DNA from: Nesterenkonia lacusekhoensis
GTDB taxonomy: Bacteria; Actinomycetota; Actinomycetes; Actinomycetales; Micrococcaceae
Assembly (NCBI RefSeq): GCF_017876395.1
Contig: NZ_JAGINX010000001.1
Location: 2,356,001-2,420,000 of the forward strand
Length of the DNA: 64,000 nucleotides
Direction of reading: 5' to 3'
In this document: piece by piece, positions 1 through 8,272 of the stretch
Numbering within the stretch: the stretch's first letter is position 1
Layout of the letters: each line of letters opens with the position of its first letter
The notes under the pieces: generated by a model
Told to the model about the DNA's origin: nothing
What the model saw: the letters and a program-made list of their open reading frames with translations, nothing else
Databases searched by the model: none
Translations under genes and position numbers: made by a program

Positions 1-212
1 TGGCGGGCGGCCCGCAGCGCCGGCAGAGCGATGAGCGCCTGGAGCAGACCGCCGATCCCCAGGGCGGCCGAACCGATGGCGAAGGGGCCGGCGTCGGGAG
101 CGAAGGTGGCGGCGGTGCCGGTGGTGCCCCACAGGACCGAGGTGATGGTGATCGCCCCGATCCCGAGGCCGCGCCCCTGAACAGTCCCAGTCCTCCTGAC
201 AGGCCCAGTCAT
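1..212 (-). CDS. EamA/DMT-family transporter, N-terminal part (cut by window edge)
   Basis: The minus-strand frame opens with ATG at 212-210 and runs off the left edge with no stop, giving about 70 residues. They contain a Trp-Gly-Thr-Thr-Gly-Thr-Ala-Ala-Thr-Phe-Ala-Pro stretch followed by a hydrophobic Gly/Leu-rich helix, which is typical of the first two helices of EamA (drug/metabolite) transporters of the inner membrane. The substrate cannot be inferred. No clear ribosome site is seen, and the start lies inside a 17-bp tandem duplication (208-240), so the exact start is uncertain. Confidence 0.6.
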   Translation of the reverse strand, partial: MTGPVRRTGTVQGRGLGIGAITITSVLWGTTGTAATFAPDAGPFAIGSAALGIGGLLQALIALPALRAAR

Positions 213-240
213 CGTGGCAGTCCGGTCATCGTGGCAGTCC
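208..240. repeat. 17-bp tandem duplication over the EamA start codon
   Basis: The 16-base string GTCATCGTGGCAGTCC occurs at 208-223 and again at 225-240, and a shorter CTCATCGTG echo follows. The second copy carries another minus-strand ATG, but it is out of frame with the transporter. Confidence 0.7.
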
Positions 241-268
241 TGCTCATCGTGTCACCGTGCCGGCGAGC

Positions 269-2254
269 TCACCAGATGGTCACGCGGTCTTCGGGGGCCA
301 GGTACATGGCGTCGCCCTCTGCGGTGCCGAAGGCCTCGTGGAAGGCATCCAGGTTCTTCACGATCTGGTTGGCGCGGAACTCGGCCGGCGAATGCGGGTC
401 GATGCTCAGCAGCGTGATGGCACGCTCCGGGCGGGTCACATGCCGCCAGGCCTGAGCCCAGGCGAAGAAGAACCGCGCATCCTCGCTGTATCCGTCGATC
501 TCCTGGGGCTCCACACCCTGCTGCTCGCGCCACAGAGCCAGAGCCTTATGCGCGATTCCCAGGCCGCCCAGGTCACCGATGTTCTCACCCAGGGTCAGCT
601 CACCGTTGACCGTGTGGTCGCCCTCGTGGTCCTCCAGGGCGGAGGGGACCAGGGAATCGAACTGGTCCACCAGCTTCTTGGTCCGCTGCTCGAAGGCCTC
701 GCGGTCCCCCTGAGTCCACCAGTCGGTGAGCGAACCGTCGGCGCCGTAGCGGGAGCCCTGATCGTCGAAGCCGTGGCCGATCTCGTGACCGATCACCGCA
801 CCGATGGCACCGAAGTTCTGCGCCATGTCCCGCTCCACGGAGAAGAAGGGCAGCTGCAAGATGGCCGCCGGGAAGCAGATCACGTTCTCCAGCGGGTGGT
901 AGTAGGCGTTCACCGTCTGCGGGGTCATATGCCACTCGTCCGGATCCGGGCCCTCGTCGATCTTCTTCACGTCCCGCTCCCACTCGAACTGAGCGGCCCG
1001 GGCCACGTTTCCGACGACGTCGTCGCGGCTGACCTGCACGCTGCTGTAGTCGATCCAGCGCGCCGGATACCCCACCAGCGGGCGGAAGGCCTCCAGCTTC
1101 TCCAGGGCCCTGCGCCGGGTCTCCTCCCCCATCCAGTCCAGCGTGGAGATGGACTGGCGGTAGGCGCCCAGCAGAGCCTCGATCAGCTCGTCCATCGCCT
1201 GGCGGGCCTCCGGCGGGTAGTGCCGGGAGACGTAGATCTGGGCGACGTCCTCGCCCAGGTGGCCGTTGACCATGGCCACGCCGCGCTTCCAGCGCTCCTT
1301 GAGCTCCGGGACGCCGTTGAGGGTCTTGGAGTAGAAGCCGAAGTGCTCCTGGACCATCTCCTCGTGCAGCAGCGGGGCGGCCCAGCGCAGCACCTGGATG
1401 CGCAGCCAGTGCTTCCAGGTCTCCAGGCTGATGCTGGTCAGCGCGGCCTGCATACCGGGCAGGACATCGGGCTGGGTCAGCACGATCTCCCGGGTCTGGG
1501 ACTCGGTGAGGCCCCAGCCGGCGAAGGCCTCGGTGACCAGCGGCATCAGCGCGATGACCTCTTCGCGGGTCTTCAGGTTGTAGCGCTTCTGGGCGTCGCG
1601 GGTGGTGACCACATCCCAGTGGTGGGAGGCGATGGTCTTCTCCAGGCCGAGGACGTCGGCGGCGGCCTCCTCGGCGGGGCGGGGCTCCAGGCCGCCCAGG
1701 ATCAGGACACGGGCCAGGTGCTTCTGGTACTCCTCGCGGATCTCCGCGTAGGCGTCCTCGCGGTAGTAGGACTCATCGGGCAGGCCGATGCCGTCCTGGA
1801 TGATGTGCCAGAGCTCGCGCTCCGGGCTGCCGGCGTCGCGCAGGGAGCCGGCGGCCACGATGCCGTCCATCCCATAGCGCTGCCAGGAGGCGGAGAGCCG
1901 CACCAGCTCCTGGACGGAGCTGACGGCGTCGACCTCGTCGAGGAAGCTCTGGATGGGGGCGAGCTTCTGCTGCTCGGCCCGCTCCGCGTCCATGAAGGAG
2001 GCGAAGAAGCCCCCCACCCGGGCTGCGACCTCGGCGAACTCAGTGCCCTCGAAGGCACCTGAGGCGGCCTCTTCGAGGATGGCACGGACATCAGCCTCAG
2101 CCTTGTCCCGCAGCTCGAGGAAGGAACCGTAGGAGTCCTGGTCGGAGGGGATCTCCGCCGTCTTCAGCCAGGTGCCGTTGACGTGCTTCTGGAAATCCTC
2201 CTGCGGCCGGATGGAGTCATCGATGTAGGGGAAGGAGGAGGTCTCAGTGCTCAT
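269..2254 (-). CDS. pepO: M13 family (neprilysin/PepO-type) zinc metallopeptidase
   Basis: The product is a 661-residue zinc peptidase of the M13 family, whose members cleave oligopeptides. Seen in the sequence are NAYY at about residues 449-452 (substrate-binding motif), the zinc helix HEIGH at 490-494, a downstream ENIGD that provides the third zinc ligand, and a C-terminal tail ending in Trp. There is no signal peptide or membrane anchor, so it should be cytoplasmic, as for many actinobacterial M13 enzymes. Its length matches the family. It is the last gene before the EamA transporter and lies 35 bp downstream of panC's stop. The symbol is assigned by family only. Confidence 0.93.
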   Translation of the reverse strand: MSTETSSFPYIDDSIRPQEDFQKHVNGTWLKTAEIPSDQDSYGSFLELRDKAEADVRAILEEAASGAFEGTEFAEVAARVGGFFASFMDAERAEQQKLAPIQSFLDEVDAVSSVQELVRLSASWQRYGMDGIVAAGSLRDAGSPERELWHIIQDGIGLPDESYYREDAYAEIREEYQKHLARVLILGGLEPRPAEEAAADVLGLEKTIASHHWDVVTTRDAQKRYNLKTREEVIALMPLVTEAFAGWGLTESQTREIVLTQPDVLPGMQAALTSISLETWKHWLRIQVLRWAAPLLHEEMVQEHFGFYSKTLNGVPELKERWKRGVAMVNGHLGEDVAQIYVSRHYPPEARQAMDELIEALLGAYRQSISTLDWMGEETRRRALEKLEAFRPLVGYPARWIDYSSVQVSRDDVVGNVARAAQFEWERDVKKIDEGPDPDEWHMTPQTVNAYYHPLENVICFPAAILQLPFFSVERDMAQNFGAIGAVIGHEIGHGFDDQGSRYGADGSLTDWWTQGDREAFEQRTKKLVDQFDSLVPSALEDHEGDHTVNGELTLGENIGDLGGLGIAHKALALWREQQGVEPQEIDGYSEDARFFFAWAQAWRHVTRPERAITLLSIDPHSPAEFRANQIVKNLDAFHEAFGTAEGDAMYLAPEDRVTIW

Positions 2255-2289
2255 CTCTCCAACCTACACCTGTGCCGCTCGCCGTGGTC

Positions 2290-3306
2290 CTAGGATCCGG
2301 TGCCCGATCTGAGCTCGACGGCGTCGATCAGCCGGACCGGTCCCACGCGGGCCGCGATGAGTGCCAGGGCGCGGCCGTAGAGCACGTCATCCTCAGTGAG
2401 GCGGACCCCGCTGCCGGCGGCCTGTTCCCCGCCGGGCTGGATCTGTCCGGGCTCGATCTCCTGCAGCGTGCTGGGGTCGACCACCACCAGATAGTCCAGG
2501 TCCACCCCGTCAGCCAGGTTCAGCTGGGCGACGACGCCGTCCACCTCCAACGGCTGGCCCTGAGCCGCCCGATCGTGCACCTGGAACAGGGCTGCCGAGA
2601 GCGCCGCAGCCTGCCGGTGCTCCTGCTCCGAGAGGCGCTGGTTGCGGCTGGACTGAGCCAGTCCGGAGGGATCGCGGACGATGGGCAGGCTGCGGATCTC
2701 TACCGGGTGGTCCAGGTCGATGACCATGCGCCGGATGACGGCCAGCTGTTCGGCGTCCTTCTCCCCGAACCAGGCCTGGACCCGGGCCGGAGCCTGCGGG
2801 GTGACGATGTTGAAGAGTTTGTTGACCACTGTGACCACTCCGTCGAAGTGACCCGGGCGGGAGGCTCCCTCCCAGCGGCGGCCGAGCTCGCCGGCCTCGA
2901 CCCGGACCAGCGGCGCTGCGGAGTCTCCGTCCTGGTAGCCCGGGTACATCTCTTCGATCTCGGGGACGAAGACGAAGTCCACGCCGTGCGCATCCAGCAG
3001 CTCCACGTCGGTCTGCAGCTGGCGCGGGTAGGCGCGGTAGTCGGCGTCGTCGTCGAACTGCAGCGGGTTCACAAAGATGGAGGCGACCACCACGTCGGCC
3101 TCAGCGCGGGCGGCCTCGATGAGGGAGGCGTGACCGGCGTGCAGGGCGCCCATCGTGGGGACGAAGCCCAGCGTGGGGACGGCTCCGGCAGGCAGGTCCC
3201 GGCCGGCGCGGTCCCGGCCGGCGCGGTCCCGGCCGGCGCGGTGCAGGGCGTCGACGACGGCGGCTCGCAGCTCAGCGGCCGTGCGCATCACGCGGATCTC
3301 GGTCAC
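2290..3306 (-). CDS. panC: Pantothenate synthetase
   Basis: PanC joins pantoate and beta-alanine with ATP to make pantothenate (vitamin B5, the CoA precursor). The protein has 338 residues. The nucleotide-binding segment [18 protein letters not shown] is clear, followed by a VNPLQF block and a typical PanC C-terminal domain. The N-terminus is odd: between the first helix and the PTMG motif there is an Ala-Gly-Arg-Asp repeat encoded by three perfect 15-bp DNA repeats (3195-3239), making the protein about 50 residues longer than usual. It ends the conserved actinobacterial folate/pantothenate block, separated from the DUF2520 gene by a lipoprotein gene. Confidence 0.95.
   Translation of the reverse strand: MTEIRVMRTAAELRAAVVDALHRAGRDRAGRDRAGRDLPAGAVPTLGFVPTMGALHAGHASLIEAARAEADVVVASIFVNPLQFDDDADYRAYPRQLQTDVELLDAHGVDFVFVPEIEEMYPGYQDGDSAAPLVRVEAGELGRRWEGASRPGHFDGVVTVVNKLFNIVTPQAPARVQAWFGEKDAEQLAVIRRMVIDLDHPVEIRSLPIVRDPSGLAQSSRNQRLSEQEHRQAAALSAALFQVHDRAAQGQPLEVDGVVAQLNLADGVDLDYLVVVDPSTLQEIEPGQIQPGGEQAAGSGVRLTEDDVLYGRALALIAARVGPVRLIDAVELRSGTGS
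3195..3239. repeat. Three perfect 15-bp tandem repeats inside panC
   Basis: The unit GGTCCCGGCCGGCGC is present three times in exact tandem at 3195-3209, 3210-3224 and 3225-3239. Fifteen is a multiple of three, so copy-number change adds or removes five residues (Ala-Gly-Arg-Asp-Arg, then -Arg-Asp) without disturbing the frame. Confidence 0.9.
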
Positions 3307-3400
3307 AGGTCCAGTGTATGGGGGTGGACGCGTGGGCTCAGCGCGGGGGCCGGCGGGATCAGGCCAGCGGGATCAGGCCGGTCGAATCAGGCCGGTGTGC

Positions 3401-4141
3401 TCAGGCGTCCCGGGCGCTGTGGACGGAAAAGCCTTCCTCCGTCAGACGCTCCTCCACGGCTTCTGCCTCGTCGGATTCCTCCACCGAGACGATGATCCGG
3501 CTGTATTCGCCCTCGGGAACCTGTCCGGCGTCCTGCATCAGGCTCCACAGCGATTCGGATCCCATATACGCCGGCTGCGGGCCATCGGCGCCGGGGTCCT
3601 CATTGTCGATGCTCGCGACGACGTCCAGCTCGATCTCTGCCGGTTCGCCCTGCTGCGGGCCGGTGACCTCGGTGTAGGTGAACGTCACGGTCTCACCGAC
3701 GAGATCTTCCAGGGTGCCGCCTTCGACCTCGTGCGGAACCACCACCTGGTCAGGCTCCAAACCGTCGTTGGGGATGCCGCCGGCGACGACCTCCGGGGTG
3801 CGCGCGGGGATCAGCGGAGTGGCCGCGATCCCGCCGGGATTGGTGCCGGCGTCGGGCCACCGGTCCTGCGGAACCTCCAGGAAGGACTGGAACCAGGGGG
3901 CCGCCTGCTCAACACCCTCAGTGCCACGGATGACCTCCAGGGCCTCAGAGTCCAGTGGAGCCGCCTCCGCGCCTTCAGGCTCCGACGAGACCTCCAAGAG
4001 GTCTGTGGAGGAATCTCCGGCAGAACATCCGACGACGCCGGTGACCGCAAGGAGTCCGCCCGTCAGCACCGCGGCCGAGCGGAGGGGCTGGGGTGCTGCG
4101 GAACGAAGTCCCGGCCCGAGCGTGGCGATCTCGTCCTGCAT
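3401..4141 (-). CDS. Lipoprotein resembling a detached MacB/FtsX-type extracytoplasmic domain
   Basis: The 246-residue product starts at ATG 4141, preceded by AGAAGGAA. It carries a signal segment ending in a lipobox (Val-Val-Gly-Cys, Cys near residue 39), so it should be anchored outside the membrane. The rest resembles the periplasmic core domain of MacB/FtsX-like ABC permeases: a 'VIRGTEGVEQAAPW' start, a VGETVTFTYTEV beta segment, a YMGSESLWSLM block and a C-terminal VSVEESDEAEAVEERL segment. The four transmembrane helices of such permeases are absent. It may be a remnant of a permease or a free-standing accessory lipoprotein; no ABC partner is nearby. The fold call is from memory. Confidence 0.6.
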   Translation of the reverse strand: MQDEIATLGPGLRSAAPQPLRSAAVLTGGLLAVTGVVGCSAGDSSTDLLEVSSEPEGAEAAPLDSEALEVIRGTEGVEQAAPWFQSFLEVPQDRWPDAGTNPGGIAATPLIPARTPEVVAGGIPNDGLEPDQVVVPHEVEGGTLEDLVGETVTFTYTEVTGPQQGEPAEIELDVVASIDNEDPGADGPQPAYMGSESLWSLMQDAGQVPEGEYSRIIVSVEESDEAEAVEERLTEEGFSVHSARDA

Positions 4142-4285
4142 GGTCTTTCCTTCTGAACGGCGGAGACTGGCCTGACCACCCTAGGGGCAGAACGCACCCG
4201 TGTGTCGAAATCGTGGGAATTCGGCGCCCAGCGGCGCAGTTCCCGAGAACTCAACACATCTGGCGGGTCAGCCCCGCCGAGACCC

Positions 4286-5257
4286 TCAGCCCAGCAGGTC
4301 CAGCAGTTCGGCAGCCTGGGATTCGGTGATGATGCCGCGGTCCAGGGCGCGCTGGGCAGTCGCCCGAGCCATGGCCAGGTAGGCGGTGCGGACATCGGCC
4401 GGCAGATCGCTCACACTCTCAGCTCCCCCGCTCTCAGCACCCTCACCCTCAGCACCGGCGCCTCCGGACAGCAGCCCCACATGGTGCCGCACCGTGTTGA
4501 GGTCCCCGCGGGCGATGGGACCGGTCAGCGCTCCCTCGCCGGAGGCCAGCGCGTTGTCCAGGGCGGCGTGCATGAGCGGGCGCAGCACGTGGTCGGGCTG
4601 CTCCACGCCGATCCGGCCGAGCATCTCCGTCGCCTGCCCGGTGAGGGTGTTCAGGTGGTTGGAGGCGTGGGTCAGCGCCGCGTGATACGTCCCCCGGTCC
4701 TGCTCAGCGATCACCACAGGCTCCCCGCCCATCTCCACCACCAGCGCCTGAGCGATCGGCAGCACAGGGGCCGGTGCGGTCACCGCGAAGGCGCAGGCGT
4801 TGAGCCGCTGCAGGTCCATCGACATGCCGGTGAAAGTCATCGCCGGATGGATGGCCAGCCCGATGGCACCGGCCTGCTGAGCGGGCCCCAGGACCCCGGT
4901 GCCATAGCGCCCGGAGGTGTGGACGATCAGCTGTCCCGCCTGGATGTGCCCGGCCTCCGCGATCCCTGAGACGACCTCCGGCAGCACGTCGTCGGGCACG
5001 GCCAGCAGCACCAGCTCCGCCCGGCGCAGGATCTCCGGGATCTCCAGGACCGGGACGTCGGGCAGCAGGGACTCGGCCCGGCTGCGGGAATCCTCGGAGA
5101 CGGCATGGACACCCACCACCGAATGTCCGGCGGCGCGCAGGGCGGCACCGAGCACGGCTCCGACCTTGCCGGCGGAGATCACGCCGACGCCGAGTCGGCC
5201 GTCCCGCTGCGAGGGGGCCTGTTCGGCCGCGTAGGGATCGATGGGCTGCTGGGTCAC
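4286..5257 (-). CDS. Rossmann-like / DUF2520 domain protein
   Basis: The protein has 323 residues with an N-terminal NAD(P)-binding fold (GVGVISAGKVGAVLGAAL near residue 25, then a VLLAVPDD strand end) and a C-terminal DUF2520 helical domain starting around 'THASNHLNTLTGQA'. It resembles pyrroline-5-carboxylate/prephenate dehydrogenase-type reductases, but its substrate is not established. The family is habitually found beside panC in actinobacteria, which suggests a pantothenate-linked role (inference). The start is the GTG at 5257, preceded by AAGGAGG with 5-base spacing; a longer open frame to 5344 has no such site. The acidic Gly/Glu/Ser-rich stretch near residue 280 is an unusual insertion. 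Confidence 0.85.
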   Translation of the reverse strand: MTQQPIDPYAAEQAPSQRDGRLGVGVISAGKVGAVLGAALRAAGHSVVGVHAVSEDSRSRAESLLPDVPVLEIPEILRRAELVLLAVPDDVLPEVVSGIAEAGHIQAGQLIVHTSGRYGTGVLGPAQQAGAIGLAIHPAMTFTGMSMDLQRLNACAFAVTAPAPVLPIAQALVVEMGGEPVVIAEQDRGTYHAALTHASNHLNTLTGQATEMLGRIGVEQPDHVLRPLMHAALDNALASGEGALTGPIARGDLNTVRHHVGLLSGGAGAEGEGAESGGAESVSDLPADVRTAYLAMARATAQRALDRGIITESQAAELLDLLG

Positions 5258-5380
5258 CGCCGCCTCCTTCAGATCAGTTGTGTGGGCAGTTCGAGGCGCT
5301 CTGAGCCGGCGTCGGGCGCTGAGAACGCCGCAAAGTGCCCACACAAGTGTAGAGGTGTGGGCCCCGAGGTCGGCAGCGGC

Positions 5381-7147
5381 TCAGGCGCGGCCGGCGTCCT
5401 CGGCCTCCTCCACCTTCTTCTCGAACTCGCGGAGCTCCTCCGGGAGCATCCACTGGTTGCGGTCGCTGTAGCGCCGGGCGGTCGCAGCATAGGCCGACTG
5501 CCTCTCGAAGAGGTCCTTGGCCGCGTCCAGGTCCTGGTTGGCGGTGATCGCGAAGATCGGACCGCCGGGCAGGTGCACCCGCAGGTTCGCCAGCCGGAAG
5601 AGTCGCTTGAACGGCCCCTGGGTCACCCCCAACGACTGGGCCCGCTCATGCGGGACCAAGCTCAGCAGCCGCAGCGTCACCCCGTCACGGATCATCAGAG
5701 CCGCGGGCGTGGCATAGAACCCACGACGCCGACGCACCAGCGGGTCGAAGATCCAGGCCCGCCGCGGAACTTCGGTGAAGCCGCCGCCGGTGCCGCGCCC
5801 CATGACGCCTTCCCGGAAGAGCGCCTCCGGGTTCTCCACCTGCAGGTCCGGGAACATCTCGGCGGTCACGGCCATCACGTCCTCGAACCGCCCCACCGGC
5901 AGCAGGGTGTTCCGCTGCCCGGCGGCGCCGTAGCCGGCCACGCTGACCACCATTCTGTACCAGCCGAAGGGCCGCCACAGCAGCGACTGCTGGATCTGGA
6001 TGGCCTGCACGCGGCCCGGTGGGACGGTCTGAGTGGTGGTCTCCAGCAGGCCGTACTTCAGCCGCAGACCGGCGTCGGTCATCGTGGCGGTGAAGCCGTA
6101 GCCCTTGCTGAAGCCCTGGTAGTAGATGGCGATCAGACCCACCAGCGCGGGCAGCAGCGTAGGCGCCACACTGATCAGCTCCCTCACACTGAAGTCCTCC
6201 CGCACCTCGGCCAGAGCGTCCCCGATGCCGCCGTCTGTGGTCACCACGAGCGCGATCGCCCCTCCGGTGAAGGAGAGCACGACCACCAGCAGCAGCAACA
6301 GTGTGCCCATCCCCATCAGCACGGAGCCGATGAGGCGCCCCGTGGGCACCCGGGTGATCTGCCGCTCGGCGCCGTGGTGCTGCTCGGGGCTGCTGTGGAC
6401 GGGGCTCTGCGGATCCCCGCCGTCCTCTTCCGGGCTGGACTCGAGAGGCGCCGGGCCGGCGTCGGTCGCCGATGCCTCGGACGTCTCTGCGGCAGGATCC
6501 TCCGCGTGGATCTGATCCCGGCCAGAGGCGCGGTCCATGATCTCGGTGCGCAGCTCCTCGGCCTCGGACTTCTTCAGGAAGGCCAGCGTGGCGGCGGTGC
6601 CGTCGCCCTCGGCGACTTCGAACTTCAGCTCAGCCAGGCCGGTGATCCGGGCCAACAGCGGCTGGCGCAGGTCCACGGCCTGGACCCTGTCGATGCGTGC
6701 CTGACGGTGCTGCCGCACGAAGATCCCCGACTTCACCATCACGTGGTCCTCGGTGACCTGATAACGGGTGAACCACCAGGAGAGCAGGAAGCCCACAAAG
6801 ATCAGCACGATCAGCAGCAGTGCACCGCCGCTGCCGAAGACATAGGGCATGGGGTTGCGCTCCACACTGGCCATGAGCTCTCCCGAGCGCCACACATCCC
6901 AGAGGTCGCGCCACATCTCCCAGTTGTAACCGAAGACCACCACCGGAACGGCGGCCACCGTCAGCCAGCCGCGCACGAAGGGGCTCAGCGGGTGGACCCT
7001 GGTCCAGTTCTCGTCGAACCACGGCTCACCGCCCCGGCTCGCGACGGGCTCCTGCTCTGGTTCCTGCTCCTGCTCTGGTCCCTGCTCCTGCTCCTGCTCC
7101 TGCTCAGGCTCAGGATCGCGGTGCTGCTCGCTCATACCGGGCCTCAC
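5381..7147 (-). CDS. Large bacterial PH (bPH2/YdbT-like) membrane protein
   Basis: The 588-residue protein has a Gln/Glu-rich N-terminal tail, two pairs of hydrophobic helices, and repeated bPH2 domains after each pair (for example the VTEDHVMVKSGIFVRQHRQAR and ATMTDAGLRLKYGLLETTTQT stretches). It matches the YdbT architecture, a membrane protein family of unknown biochemical role linked to resistance in Bacillus. The GTG at 7147 overlaps the stop of the upstream PH gene (GTGA), so translation is probably coupled. An ATG at 7135 behind GAGG is an alternative start. It belongs to the conserved folK-to-panC block. Confidence 0.88.
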   Translation of the reverse strand: MRPGMSEQHRDPEPEQEQEQEQGPEQEQEPEQEPVASRGGEPWFDENWTRVHPLSPFVRGWLTVAAVPVVVFGYNWEMWRDLWDVWRSGELMASVERNPMPYVFGSGGALLLIVLIFVGFLLSWWFTRYQVTEDHVMVKSGIFVRQHRQARIDRVQAVDLRQPLLARITGLAELKFEVAEGDGTAATLAFLKKSEAEELRTEIMDRASGRDQIHAEDPAAETSEASATDAGPAPLESSPEEDGGDPQSPVHSSPEQHHGAERQITRVPTGRLIGSVLMGMGTLLLLLVVVLSFTGGAIALVVTTDGGIGDALAEVREDFSVRELISVAPTLLPALVGLIAIYYQGFSKGYGFTATMTDAGLRLKYGLLETTTQTVPPGRVQAIQIQQSLLWRPFGWYRMVVSVAGYGAAGQRNTLLPVGRFEDVMAVTAEMFPDLQVENPEALFREGVMGRGTGGGFTEVPRRAWIFDPLVRRRRGFYATPAALMIRDGVTLRLLSLVPHERAQSLGVTQGPFKRLFRLANLRVHLPGGPIFAITANQDLDAAKDLFERQSAYAATARRYSDRNQWMLPEELREFEKKVEEAEDAGRA

Positions 7148-7677
7148 AGTCCGGCCAGGCGGGCCTGGCCCCGGGCGGAGAGCTCTTCGCGCAGGCGGGC
7201 ACCTTCCTGACGGGGCACTCCGGGGATGGAGGCGTCAGTGGCGGAGGCGGCCGTCTTCAGCTGGACGGTGCACAGTCCGAACTTACGCATCAGCGGCCCC
7301 GCCTGGATGTCCACGTACTGCAGCCGCCCATAGGGCACGGCCTCCAGCTTCTGGAAGAGGATTCCGCGGCGGACCAGCAGGTCATCCTCCCGCTCGTGGT
7401 ACCCGATGGCACGGGCCTGCCGCGGGATGAGCGCGAGGTCCACAGCCGCCCAGACCACCACCACTGCGCACACTGGGATGCTCAGCCACAGCGGGATGCC
7501 GCCGATGATGTCCATCCAGTCGAGCACCAGCGGGGTGCCCACCGCCACGAAGACCACCAGCCAACCCAGCACTGCGGTGATGAACCCGACCGGGATGTAC
7601 TTCTCGTCCACACGGGTCCACTCGACCCCTGCCGGGTCGATAGGCTCATTGGATGCCTCAGGACGTGCCGCGGGCAT
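7144..7677 (-). CDS. Small bacterial PH (bPH2/YdbS-like) membrane protein
   Basis: This 177-residue protein has two membrane segments (around FITAVLGWLVVFVAVGTPLVL and IPVCAVVVVWAAVDLAL, the latter with a conserved Pro-Arg-Gln exit) followed by one bPH2 domain containing REDDLLVRRGILFQKLEAVPY. The start is the ATG at 7677 behind AGAGGAGG; longer upstream frames lack a ribosome site. It overlaps the end of the DUF3180 gene by 20 bp and the start of the larger PH gene by 4 bp. YdbS and YdbT homologues are usually paired and probably form one complex (family knowledge). Confidence 0.88.
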   Translation of the reverse strand: MPAARPEASNEPIDPAGVEWTRVDEKYIPVGFITAVLGWLVVFVAVGTPLVLDWMDIIGGIPLWLSIPVCAVVVVWAAVDLALIPRQARAIGYHEREDDLLVRRGILFQKLEAVPYGRLQYVDIQAGPLMRKFGLCTVQLKTAASATDASIPGVPRQEGARLREELSARGQARLAGL

Positions 7678-8272
7678 ACCCCTCCTCTGGTCGGTGTGAG
7701 GGCGGTCCGCCCTCGGTGTATCCGTCGGTGGGGCCGGCAGATCCGCCCTCATCCGGTGGGATGCGGCAGAGCTGCTCGACCACGAATCCAATGATGACCC
7801 AGATCAGCCCGCCGATGATCATCACCAAGGATGAACTTGCGTTCGGCGCACTCAGCCCTGCGGCGGGCCCCAGGTCGATCAGCACTCCGCCGTGCCAGCC
7901 GGCGATCAGCGCTCCGGCGTAGCCGCAGGCCTGGGCGGCGGCCACCACACGCACCGCCTGCAGCGGGTGCAGCCGGCGAGGCTTGGCCGCTCCCGAGGCC
8001 GGCGGCTCGCTCGGTCCCGGCAGGCCCTGTTCTTCGCGACGCCGCTTCTCATCACGACGACGGCGGGCCTCGGTGATGTGCCGCTGATCCCGCCACACCA
8101 GGATGCCCAGCACCACGATCACCGCCCCGATGCCCGCCAGGGTGATGCTCGAGGACATCGGCAGCACCGGGGACCCGTAGCCGTGGGAGAGCATGATCGC
8201 TGTGGCGCAGAAGCCCAGCAGCGCGGCCGAGGCGCTGATGATCAGAAGCCATCCCGGCCGCAGGCGGTTCAC
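7658..8272 (-). CDS. DUF3180 membrane protein
   Basis: This 204-residue membrane protein has four predicted helices. Helices 1-2 are near the N-terminus, then an Arg/Glu-rich cytoplasmic linker (EARRRRDEKRRREEQG), then two more helices and a Gly/Pro-rich tail. It corresponds to the DUF3180 family, which occurs almost only in actinobacteria between folK and the PH-domain genes. Its function is unknown. The GTG start at 8272 overlaps the folK stop (GTGA), indicating translational coupling. Confidence 0.85.
   Translation of the reverse strand: MNRLRPGWLLIISASAALLGFCATAIMLSHGYGSPVLPMSSSITLAGIGAVIVVLGILVWRDQRHITEARRRRDEKRRREEQGLPGPSEPPASGAAKPRRLHPLQAVRVVAAAQACGYAGALIAGWHGGVLIDLGPAAGLSAPNASSSLVMIIGGLIWVIIGFVVEQLCRIPPDEGGSAGPTDGYTEGGPPSHRPEEGYARGTS

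Noticed and set aside
257-2062. A 601-codon open frame on the plus strand opposite the M13 peptidase (and similar long frames opposite PH, ftsH, serS, davB and others)
   Set aside because: High-GC genes leave antisense frames open. The translations are His/Gly/Leu/Val-rich without family motifs, while the minus-strand products are clearly recognised.
5258-5344. Longer N-terminus for the DUF2520 protein
   Set aside because: The GTG at 5257 has a perfect AAGGAGG at 5 bases, and the extra 29 residues look non-coding and Arg-rich.
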